In this document: piece by piece, positions 46,121-53,463 of the stretch | Numbering within the stretch: position 1 is the first letter of the stretch | How the letters are laid out: every line of letters begins with the position of its first letter | DNA from: Pseudobutyrivibrio sp. 49 | Lineage (GTDB): Bacteria; Bacillota; Clostridia; Lachnospirales; Lachnospiraceae | DNA: 64,000 nt | Assembly (NCBI RefSeq): GCF_900100545.1 | Contig: NZ_FNDP01000009.1 | Span: 59,567 to 123,566 of the forward strand | Direction of reading: 5' to 3' | The notes under the pieces: generated by a model | Seen by the model: only the letters and a program-made list of their open reading frames with translations | Database searches by the model: none | What the model was told of the DNA's origin: nothing | Translations under genes and position numbers: made by a program

Positions 46121-46723
46121 ATGTATCCAGTAATTACTATATCCAGAGAATTCGGCAGCGGTGGTCATAGCATTGGGGAAGCTGTTGCTAAGCAATTAAA
46201 TATTCCTTTTTATGATGGGGAAATTGTAAATCGAGTTGCTGTAGAAAGCGGCTATGCCAAGGAACTTATCGAAACTCAGGGCGAATATACTTCCTCAACA
46301 GCAATGTGGTTTGATATTTCAGCTGCTGGGACAATGTATTTCCAGAGCCCACAGGATGAGATTTTTATCGCACAGAAAAAGGTTATCCTCGATTGTGCAA
46401 GTAAGGGACCTTGCGTAATCGTTGGTCGTTGTGCTGACTATATCCTTCGCAAAGAAGGCATTCGTTGCATGAACGTAATGATTCACGCTGACATGGAGCA
46501 TCGTAAGAAACGTGTATTAGAACGCTACGAGAACATAGAAAACGTCAGCATCGAAAAGCGCTTAGCCAAGAAGGATAAACAACGTAAGACCTACTACAAA
46601 TACTATACAGATAAAAACTGGGGTGATTTCCGAGAATATGATGTTATTCTAGACAGCGGAGCCTTTGGAGAAGAAATTTGCGTCGACACAATCTGTAAAT
46701 TAGCAGAAAAATTCCCAGAATAA
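46121..46723 (+). CDS. cytidylate kinase-like protein
   Basis: This is a 200-residue P-loop protein of the cytidylate kinase-like family, which often occurs in clostridia in addition to true cmk. It starts with the phosphate-binding loop TISREFGSGGHSIGEAVAKQ and continues with FYDGEIVNRVA, a common second motif. A VIVGRCADYIL strand (about 107-117) and LID-like RKKRVLERYENI follow. Its phosphate acceptor is not established. I chose the ATG at 46121, after GGAGG; the longer frame begins with TTG inside that site. It ends the trkA operon and a strong terminator follows. Confidence 0.85.
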   Translation: MYPVITISREFGSGGHSIGEAVAKQLNIPFYDGEIVNRVAVESGYAKELIETQGEYTSSTAMWFDISAAGTMYFQSPQDEIFIAQKKVILDCASKGPCVIVGRCADYILRKEGIRCMNVMIHADMEHRKKRVLERYENIENVSIEKRLAKKDKQRKTYYKYYTDKNWGDFREYDVILDSGAFGEEICVDTICKLAEKFPE

Positions 46724-46738
46724 ATATGGATTTAGTTG

Positions 46739-46771
46739 AAGACCTTAGTCATATTGGCTAAGGTCTTTTTT
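46739..46771 (+). terminator. terminator of the trkA operon
   Basis: AAGACCTTAG pairs perfectly with CTAAGGTCTT around a nine-base loop and runs into six or more T residues on the plus strand, 15 bases after the stop codon. Confidence 0.94.
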
Positions 46772-46816
46772 CTTCATCCAGCTTGTTACATTGTATATGG
46801 CACAAAAATATCAACT

Positions 46817-47076
46817 ATGCATCCCTAGATAGACAAAATCATTTTGGGGATGTATTAAAATTGATTCCATTTCAGAAAAATGCATCCCAAATCTGAATAT
46901 CTAACTTTTAGGATGCATTATTTAATTTTAAATGCATCCCAAATAGGAGAACTATACATTTAGGATGTATTAGCATTCATCCCAAAATCATAAAACATAC
47001 TTATAGGATGCATAATACAAAAATTATATTAAAAATTATGCATCCCAAAGTGCTGACACTAACATTTGGGATGCAT
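46817..47076. repeat. array B: five inverted-repeat units ATGCATCCCAAA-N15-TTTGGGATGCAT
   Basis: Units span about 46817-46855, 46880-46918, 46932-46970, 46975-47013 and 47038-47076. The gap between arms is 15 bases in nearly every unit and its sequence always differs. Gaps between units are 24, 13, 4 and 24 bases. The last unit has perfect 12-base arms. It fills the space between the trkA operon terminator and the converging XRE gene, and no open frame is present. The unit is the same as in array A at 38362-38661. Confidence 0.92.
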
Positions 47077-47082
47077 AGTCTC

Positions 47083-47114
47083 AAAAAGAGACTCAGTCAT
47101 AAGCTAAGTCTCTT
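47083..47114 (-). terminator. terminator of the XRE membrane-protein gene
   Basis: AAGAGACT pairs with AGTCTCTT around a 13-base loop and the minus strand continues with T residues. It lies 16 bases after the stop codon and directly abuts repeat array B. Confidence 0.8.
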
Positions 47115-47129
47115 CGAATAATTCCCTAT

Positions 47130-47885
47130 TTATTTCATATTATGCAATCTGCCTTGAATTGGTATAAGGAGTAGTGCGAATAACACACCATAGAAAAGTG
47201 ACAATACTGCTACTGCCATGTTAGGACCAAGTACGTCATATGCTTTGCGCCATACAATGGCAAATACTGTAACAAATCCTATGATGCTAGAAATTGCACC
47301 TCCTAGGAGTGCAGATTTTTGTGCGATTTTTATAGCATACTCACATTTAGCCACATCTTCAGCAAGCTCACTCTCAACCAAAGTTTTCTTTCTAAACACA
47401 TACTTAAATGCCTTGATAAAACATCCAATCTGGCCACTGGCTGCAAGTATAATTAACTGGATTGCCAGCACCATAATAAATGATGGTGGATCAATAAAAT
47501 ATACTACCTCACTGCCACCCACTATCATTATTCCAAATAAACCTATTAACAAGAGCAACAATCCCAGTATCAAACCTAATAATTCTAGTTTTCTAGCTTT
47601 ATTGTTATTCTGAACATCTTTCACTAAATCAACCATAATCTCTTCCGCCTTTCCGCTATAAGCCTCTGCGTTCAGGCGCTCACCGGATAACAGTTCATTT
47701 ACATTAATATCAAGAGCCTTACATAGTTCTGGCATTATGCTAGTGTCTGGTAATCCTTTACCTGTCTCCCATCTAGAGACAGCTTTGTCACTAACACCTA
47801 CCAAATCAGCAAGCTGTTTTTGTGTTAGCCCCTTGTCCTTCCTCATTTCTGAAATAAATGAACCAGTCTTTAGTAAATCTAACAT
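47130..47885 (-). CDS. XRE-type regulator with membrane domain
   Basis: This 251-residue protein has an N-terminal Cro/CI helix-turn-helix (about 8-65) with LTQKQLADLVGVSDKAVSRW, a motif common in Firmicute regulators. A short linker leads to four hydrophobic segments (about 100-120, 130-150, 195-215, 220-240). Such membrane-bound XRE proteins are thought to respond to envelope or host signals, but their targets are mostly unknown. GGAGGT precedes the ATG. It is alone, with repeat array B beyond its 3' end. Confidence 0.85.
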   Translation of the reverse strand: MLDLLKTGSFISEMRKDKGLTQKQLADLVGVSDKAVSRWETGKGLPDTSIMPELCKALDINVNELLSGERLNAEAYSGKAEEIMVDLVKDVQNNNKARKLELLGLILGLLLLLIGLFGIMIVGGSEVVYFIDPPSFIMVLAIQLIILAASGQIGCFIKAFKYVFRKKTLVESELAEDVAKCEYAIKIAQKSALLGGAISSIIGFVTVFAIVWRKAYDVLGPNMAVAVLSLFYGVLFALLLIPIQGRLHNMK

Positions 47886-47999
47886 GTGACCTCCTGACGC
47901 TCTATCTGTTACATCTTAATGCTATATGAAAAAACGTAAGAATTGTACCTATGTAAACTAGAATCCCCCAAAACTCAAACTCTATGAAAAATAGAATCT

Positions 48000-48998
48000 C
48001 TATATAACAGCTTCCCAAAACGAAACCGCTTCTTCGAGCCACGCGTGTGCTTTGGTACGTTTGCCAAGTCCGATGCCATGTGGTATTCCAAAATACTTCT
48101 TATACTCGTGTTCTACACCATGCTCAGTCAATGCAGCATCGAATACATCTGCATGGCGGCTGGCTGGCACAAGCACATCCCAACTACCTGAATACATGAA
48201 AGTCTTTGGATAATCCTCTTCTATATATTTTGCAACATCAAGCTTTTCTCTTCCACTTTTAATGTGTCTAAGTCCAAACATGTAGTAACTACCCCTGTTT
48301 GAAAGCCATACTCCAAGTAATCCAATCCAAATATTCCAATAAGGATGATGTAGGAAGTCATTTACACATGTCCATGGATATCCAAGAATAAGTGCTCCTG
48401 GCTTTGGTAAATCATAATCTAAATAGCCATGACTTTTACTTCCAAATATTCCTGCAAGATTTCCTCCAGCAGAAAAACCTATAAGTGCATAATCCTCTAT
48501 TGTCACATCGAATTTCTCAGGATTATCCTGAATAAGGCGAAGCGCCTCTCCTAAATCTTCCATGGGAGCAAATGGGGCACAATCACGACCTGCTCTGTAA
48601 TCAAGCACAAAGGCGTTGATTCCCATCTTATTAAGCTCAGCTGCCACTGGATAGCCTTCTTCCTTGAGGCATACATGAGCATAGCCACCTCCTGGAAGGA
48701 CCATTGCAAACCTGTTATCCCTTGGCTCATCAGCAGGAAAATACATAAGTCTTACATCTCTTTTATGCTTATCCGCAGCCATATCCTGCATAGAATATAC
48801 TGGCATCTGGATATATCTTCCGCTGGCTGACAGCTCCTTAACTCTTGCTCTGCCGCCCTTAACATCATTTGCAATATGTTCAAAATAATACATTCGCGCC
48901 ACGGAATAAACCGTAAATACGAATGTGAGAATAAGATAAACTAATATTATGGTGCGCACTGCTTCGCCGAAGCCTTCATTAAATAAGTAAAAATTCAT
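48000..48998 (-). CDS. membrane-anchored alpha/beta-hydrolase
   Basis: This 332-residue protein starts with a membrane helix (about 14-36) and continues as an alpha/beta-hydrolase of the acetyl-esterase type. The oxyanion segment is MVLPGGGYAHVC, the nucleophile elbow is LIGFSAGGNLAGIFG, the acid lies in SGSWDVLVPASRH and the His in YFGIPHGIGLG. It is distantly related in order of motifs to the cytoplasmic esterase at 27659-28588. Whether the hydrolase faces outward is uncertain: with one anchor and few positive charges before it, either is possible. GGAGG lies five bases before the ATG at 48998, and the preceding gene's terminator overlaps the leader. Confidence 0.8.
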   Translation of the reverse strand: MNFYLFNEGFGEAVRTIILVYLILTFVFTVYSVARMYYFEHIANDVKGGRARVKELSASGRYIQMPVYSMQDMAADKHKRDVRLMYFPADEPRDNRFAMVLPGGGYAHVCLKEEGYPVAAELNKMGINAFVLDYRAGRDCAPFAPMEDLGEALRLIQDNPEKFDVTIEDYALIGFSAGGNLAGIFGSKSHGYLDYDLPKPGALILGYPWTCVNDFLHHPYWNIWIGLLGVWLSNRGSYYMFGLRHIKSGREKLDVAKYIEEDYPKTFMYSGSWDVLVPASRHADVFDAALTEHGVEHEYKKYFGIPHGIGLGKRTKAHAWLEEAVSFWEAVI

Positions 48999-49009
48999 TC
49001 TAGTCCTCC

Positions 49010-49050
49010 AATAAAACAAGCCTAGCGGAGCTAGATAGCTTCCGCTAGGC
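49010..49050 (-). terminator. terminator of the Fe-S flavoprotein gene
   Basis: GCCTAGCGGA pairs perfectly with TCCGCTAGGC around an 11-base loop and is followed by TTGTTTTATT on the minus strand. The ribosome-binding site of the hydrolase gene comes immediately after. Confidence 0.85.
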
Positions 49051-49086
49051 TTTATTTTACCACACCTAAGTGTAGTTTGTTATATT

Positions 49087-51876
49087 TTACTTACGTCCAC
49101 CCTTGAAAGTAACCTTTACGGCCTGCTTTAATCCGTATGGAAGGATGTGCTTAAGCTTCTCCTCTGAAGGAGTCATCTTTGAGCACTCTGGATGCTCGCG
49201 GTAAAGCTTGATTGCGTCGAATTCGCACTTAGTTGTGCAAACACCACAACCGATACACTTATTCTCATCAACAACAGAAGCACCGCACTTGAGACATCTA
49301 GCTGTCTCAATCTTAATCTGCTCCTCTGTAAGCTCTACAGTCTTATCACGGAATGTAAGCTCACCATCAACAGTTGTCTTAGAAACACCTGGAATCTGAC
49401 GTGGGCTGTGATCGTAATCACCAATCATGAGATTTTCCTTATCAAGCTCGATGAAATCACGACGGTTACGTCCGATTGTAAGTGAGCTGTTAGGCTGTAC
49501 AAATCTGTGGATTGAGATAGCACCCTCGCGACCTGCTGCGATAGCATCGATAGCAAATCTTGGGCCAGTGTACATATCACCACCAACGAAGATATCTGGC
49601 TCATCTGTCTGGTATGTAAGAGCATCAGCCTTAGGGCCTCTCTCGATAACTACATTAGAATCCTTGAAGAGATCTCCGTAAACGCTACGCTGTCCTACTG
49701 AGAAGATAACGTGCTTACACTCTACTGTCATTGTATCATTCTCATCGTACTGTGGAGAGAAACGGCCTGTTTCATCCTTAACACGTGTACACTTCTTAAG
49801 AACGATACCCTTTACAGCGCCTGCCTCGTCAACGAGAACTTCCTTAGGACCCCAACCACAGTTGAGCTCTACGCCCTCTGACTCTACGATTTCGATTTCC
49901 TCTGGTGAAGCTGGCATGATGTCTCTGCTCTCAAGACAGAACATAGAAACCTTCTCATCACCAACACGTCTAGCAGAACGAGCAACGTCGATAGCAACAT
50001 TACCGCCACCGATAACAACAAGGTCGCCCTTGATATCGTACTTCTCGTTCTCTGAACATTCGTGAAGGAAATCAACAGCTGTAGCTGTACCGATAGCCTT
50101 ATCACCAGGAACGTTTGGAAGGTTACCACCCTGGCAACCGATAGCTACATAGAATGCCTTGTAGCCCTGTGAACGAAGCTCTGCAAGTGAAATATCCTTA
50201 CCTACTTCAACGCCACACTTAATCTCTACACCAAGCTCCTTGATGATTTCGATTTCAGCATCGATAACGTTGTTCTCAAGTACGAATGAAGGAATACCAT
50301 AGCGGAGCATACCACCTGGATACTTGCTCTTCTCGAAGATTGTTGGCTTGTAGCCCTTAAGTGCTAAGTAGTAAGCACATGAAAGACCTGCAGGACCTGC
50401 ACCAATGATAGCAATCTTCTCGTTGAACTCGCCCTTCTGTGAAGGAACAATCTTCTTTGGAATATATCTTGTCTCAGCCTTGAGATCCATCTCAGCTAAG
50501 AAACGCTTAACCTCATCAATTGCGATAGCCTCATCAACTGTACCTCTTGTACAAGCTGCCTCACAACGTCTGTTACATACACGACCGCAGATAGCTGGAA
50601 GTGGATTGTCCTGCTTAATAAGAGCAAGAGCTTCCTTGTAGCGTCCCTGAGCAGCCATACGAAGGTAACCCTGGATAGCGATGTGTGCAGGACAAGCTGT
50701 CTTACATGGAGCTGTACCTGTCTCATAGCAGTTAATTCTATTGTTGTCTCTATAATCGTCATCCCAGTCATCTGGAGTCCACTTCTTCTCTGTAGGAAGA
50801 ACGTGCTTTGGATACTCAACCTGCTTTCCATCAGCTGTGCAAAGCTTCTGACCAAGCTTAACAGCACCTGCTGGACAATTCTCAACACACTTACCACAAG
50901 CAACACAATCCTCGGCTGTAACGTGAGCAACATATGCTGAACGTGACATGTTAGGAGTATTGAAAAGCTGTGATGTACGAAGTGCGTAACATACATTTAC
51001 ATTACAGTTACAGATAGCGAAAATCTTGTTCTCGCCATCGATATTAGTAATCTGGTGAACAAAACCATTCTCCTCAGCCTGCTTGAAAATATCAAGAGCC
51101 TCTTCTCTAGTGATATAAACGCCACCCTTGTTTGTCTCAACAACATAGTCAGCCATATCACCAACGGCGATACACCAACCCTCTGGATCATCTGCACAAC
51201 CTTCATTATATGTCTGTCTCGAAAGACGGCATGAACATGGAGACTTTGCATACTTTCCTTCGTACTTATCGAGCCAGTAAGAAATCTTCTCGAGTCCAAT
51301 TGCTTCCTGATCCATTCCGATAGCTTCCTCTACAGGGATAACATGCATACCTACACCAGCGCCTCCTGGTGGTACCATATGTGTAAGCCCTTCAAGTGGA
51401 AGACGGCTCATACGCTCAAAGAAGCGTCCCATCTCTGGGTGCTCCTTAAGAACATCTCTGTTCATATTAGAGAACTCAGCAGAACCTGGAACAAACATTG
51501 GAAGAACCCACTGCTTCTCATGAGCTTCATTCTCATAGTTCCACTCTAAAAGACCTGTGTAGCTAGCCTGCTCTAATCTCTCCTCAAGAGTCTTCTCATC
51601 AAGACCTGTAATTTCAAGCATCTGCTTGAATGTCTTAGGCTTTCTGATGCCACCCATCTGAAGTGCAAGCTCAGCAATCTCCTTTGTAGGTGCAAGGTTT
51701 GCTACAGCCCAGTACTCTGGATCGTACTTTGTAATCTTCTGAAGACCAAGCTTAATCTTTGCACGGTCTGTGATTACCTTACCAAGCTGAAGAATCTCTG
51801 GACGGAGATCCTCATCTTTTAACTCATTTACCCAATCTGGATAAAAATCTCCTAAACGGTCTGGTCCCATACCCAT
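49087..51876 (-). CDS. multidomain Fe-S/flavin NAD(P)-dependent oxidoreductase (GltD-like core)
   Basis: This 929-residue soluble protein should move electrons between NAD(P)H, flavin and iron-sulfur clusters. Residues 1-300 are unusual, with a possible winged-helix region near 60-110 and Cys motifs CSCR (about 217), GWC and CNCNVNVC. A 2x4Fe-4S segment follows (CVACGKCVENCPAGAV, about 315). Next come a glutamate-synthase-small-chain-like Cys domain (CKTACPAHI; CGRVCNRRCEAAC), an FAD-binding GAGPAGLSCAYYLA (about 489) and an NAD(P)-binding VVIGGGNVAIDVARSA (about 615). The C terminus has CLKCG and CIGCGVCTTKC. GGAGG precedes the ATG. It follows hypB; the electron acceptor is unknown. Similarity to NfnB/GltD is confined to the core. 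Confidence 0.85.
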   Translation of the reverse strand: MGMGPDRLGDFYPDWVNELKDEDLRPEILQLGKVITDRAKIKLGLQKITKYDPEYWAVANLAPTKEIAELALQMGGIRKPKTFKQMLEITGLDEKTLEERLEQASYTGLLEWNYENEAHEKQWVLPMFVPGSAEFSNMNRDVLKEHPEMGRFFERMSRLPLEGLTHMVPPGGAGVGMHVIPVEEAIGMDQEAIGLEKISYWLDKYEGKYAKSPCSCRLSRQTYNEGCADDPEGWCIAVGDMADYVVETNKGGVYITREEALDIFKQAEENGFVHQITNIDGENKIFAICNCNVNVCYALRTSQLFNTPNMSRSAYVAHVTAEDCVACGKCVENCPAGAVKLGQKLCTADGKQVEYPKHVLPTEKKWTPDDWDDDYRDNNRINCYETGTAPCKTACPAHIAIQGYLRMAAQGRYKEALALIKQDNPLPAICGRVCNRRCEAACTRGTVDEAIAIDEVKRFLAEMDLKAETRYIPKKIVPSQKGEFNEKIAIIGAGPAGLSCAYYLALKGYKPTIFEKSKYPGGMLRYGIPSFVLENNVIDAEIEIIKELGVEIKCGVEVGKDISLAELRSQGYKAFYVAIGCQGGNLPNVPGDKAIGTATAVDFLHECSENEKYDIKGDLVVIGGGNVAIDVARSARRVGDEKVSMFCLESRDIMPASPEEIEIVESEGVELNCGWGPKEVLVDEAGAVKGIVLKKCTRVKDETGRFSPQYDENDTMTVECKHVIFSVGQRSVYGDLFKDSNVVIERGPKADALTYQTDEPDIFVGGDMYTGPRFAIDAIAAGREGAISIHRFVQPNSSLTIGRNRRDFIELDKENLMIGDYDHSPRQIPGVSKTTVDGELTFRDKTVELTEEQIKIETARCLKCGASVVDENKCIGCGVCTTKCEFDAIKLYREHPECSKMTPSEEKLKHILPYGLKQAVKVTFKGGRK

Positions 51877-51939
51877 ATTATTTATTTCCTCCTTTTAACT
51901 AAAACCTTACTAAACTATTTATACTCAACCTCAAAAAGA

Positions 51940-52614
51940 CTAATCATTAACGAAAGAATTCACTTGGCCCCTCAACCAGTCAACCCATTCATCAAAGCCA
52001 TCGCCAGTTTTTGCCGAAACAAATATGACTTTTGCATTTGGATTTAACTTGTGAATTCTTTCTTTTACAGCCTCTTTTGAGAACTCCGTGAACACCGGCA
52101 GGGTGTCACATTTGTTGATAAGCACCACATCACATACTGAAAACATCAGTGGGTATTTAAGTGGCTTGTCGTCTCCCTCTGGAACTGAGAGAATCATAGC
52201 ATTCTTCAATGAACCTGTATCGAATTCTGCTGGACAAACCAAATTTCCAACGTTTTCCAGAAAGACAAGATCTAAATCTTCTGTGCCAAACTCCTTAAGT
52301 CCCTGACGGGTCATATCGGCATCCAAATGGCACATGCCTCCTGTGTGTATCTGAATTGCGCGAGCGCCAGCTTTTTGAATAGTGGCAGCATCCACATCAG
52401 AATCAATATCAGCCTCCATTACGCCGATTTGCATCTCGTCCTTAAGACGTGAGATTGTCTGGCATAAAGTGGTGGTCTTTCCTGAGCCTGGAGCAGACAT
52501 AAGATTAACTAAAAATGTCTTCTGAGCTTTAAGCTCGCCCCTAAGCTTCTCAGCATCTGCATCGTTATCTTCAAAGATGCTCTGCTTTACTTCTATTACT
52601 TTATAGTCTTCCAT
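51940..52614 (-). CDS. hypB: HypB-type nickel-insertion GTPase
   Basis: HypB delivers nickel to [NiFe] hydrogenases, and similar GTPases serve urease. The 224 residues have Walker A SAPGSGKTT (40-48), the ADIDSDVDA region, a metal-site GGMCHLDA, and the G4 motif INKCDTLPV. There is no His-rich N terminus. GGAGG precedes the ATG. It stands 63 bases before the large Fe-S flavoprotein gene, and no hydrogenase, hypA or other hyp genes are in this window. It has a clear promoter flanked by palindromes. That pairing suggests either a role in another metal centre or a remote hydrogenase. Confidence 0.92.
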   Translation of the reverse strand: MEDYKVIEVKQSIFEDNDADAEKLRGELKAQKTFLVNLMSAPGSGKTTTLCQTISRLKDEMQIGVMEADIDSDVDAATIQKAGARAIQIHTGGMCHLDADMTRQGLKEFGTEDLDLVFLENVGNLVCPAEFDTGSLKNAMILSVPEGDDKPLKYPLMFSVCDVVLINKCDTLPVFTEFSKEAVKERIHKLNPNAKVIFVSAKTGDGFDEWVDWLRGQVNSFVND

Positions 52615-52662
52615 TTATTCCTCCACGCAATTAAATGAGTGTGTAATAAACCTCGTTTATGT

Positions 52663-52687
52663 AAACTCTAACGAGTAATTAGAGTTT
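52663..52687. promoter_or_regulatory. palindrome just downstream of the hypB promoter
   Basis: AAACTCTAA (52663-52671) pairs perfectly with TTAGAGTTT (52679-52687) around a seven-base loop. It would be the first part of the hypB mRNA, or an operator at the start site. Confidence 0.55.
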
Positions 52688-52700
52688 CCTCTGAATATAA

Positions 52701-52729
52701 ATATAACCTAATTGATAAAAAAATGTCAA
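52701..52729 (-). promoter_or_regulatory. promoter of the hypB operon
   Basis: On the minus strand TTGACA (perfect) is followed after 17 bases by TTATAT. It lies 87 bases before the hypB start codon. The inverted repeat AACCTAATTGA/TCAATTAGGTT (52705-52715 and 52726-52736) overlaps both boxes, the place expected for a repressor operator. Confidence 0.7.
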
Positions 52730-52777
52730 TTAGGTTTCGTGTCTTAAGTCCGTATAAATTCTAGTACAAAACGCCAT

Positions 52778-52797
52778 TAATACACAGGTGTGTATTA
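52778..52797. repeat. 20-base palindrome between sortase and hypB genes
   Basis: TAATACACAGGTGTGTATTA has perfect nine-base arms around GG. It has no T run. Related TGTGTATTA motifs lie upstream of the surface-protein gene. Confidence 0.6.
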
Positions 52798-52866
52798 TCT
52801 TTTGGAATGCACCTATTCAATATAGGAATAGTATACAACAACTGTATGAAAAATCTGTGGAAAGTG

Positions 52867-53463
52867 TCAAACGGGATCTGCAATGATAACAAGTCGATGT
52901 GTTGCTACATAAATTGGAGTGCATGTGTATAAAGTAAGTTGCTCCTCATCAGCCGACTCCAAAACAGAAACATCCTCTGGCTCAACAACCTTTATTTCTT
53001 TAACAATATACTTACGTGTACCTGTTTTGGTATCAACGTAAATCTCGTCTCCCACCTGAACCTCATCCAGACGATTGAAAAACTTTCCGAAGGTGTAATT
53101 TCTGTGGCCGGCAATGACACAGTTGCCCTTTTCACCAATATAAGCTGTCCCCGGTTCGTGTCCGAGAGAATCAGCAAGTACACCCTTGCTGATTCCCTCG
53201 CGGACCGGATTTTCAGATTCTATTGATGGAATCCTTAAATTATATAGAACATCTCCTTCGATGGCTGGATTATCCAACGTAGGTTCTGTAAAGGCTTCTT
53301 CCTGAGTCTCTGAGGCTTCAATTGCCTCCTTGAACTCAACTATAAGCTTATCCTGCTCAATATGCTGTTTTACATTCACAAGCACTGAGCTTAGGATAAG
53401 CCCAAACCCTATTGAAATCAGAGTAATCCCAACTACTAATTTTATAATTGATTTATTTTTCAT
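52867..53463 (-). CDS. class D-like sortase
   Basis: This membrane transpeptidase attaches surface proteins to the cell wall. The 198-residue protein has an N-terminal membrane helix (about 8-28). The catalytic His120 is in CVIAGHRNYTFGKFF, Cys181 in LTLYTCTPIYVATHR, and Arg190 at the end of that segment. Class D or E assignment is based on the YTCTPIYVATHR pattern and is tentative. The ATG at 53463 lies inside the last codons of the surface-protein gene and overlaps it by 11 bases, with AGCAGGT as its ribosome-binding site. It is therefore almost certainly dedicated to that substrate. Confidence 0.88.
   Translation of the reverse strand: MKNKSIIKLVVGITLISIGFGLILSSVLVNVKQHIEQDKLIVEFKEAIEASETQEEAFTEPTLDNPAIEGDVLYNLRIPSIESENPVREGISKGVLADSLGHEPGTAYIGEKGNCVIAGHRNYTFGKFFNRLDEVQVGDEIYVDTKTGTRKYIVKEIKVVEPEDVSVLESADEEQLTLYTCTPIYVATHRLVIIADPV

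Noticed and set aside
38362..47076. Possible CRISPR arrays at the two ATGCATCCC repeat clusters
   Set aside because: The repeats are short, alternate in orientation, and gaps of 4-55 bases do not fit CRISPR repeat-spacer units; no cas genes are present.
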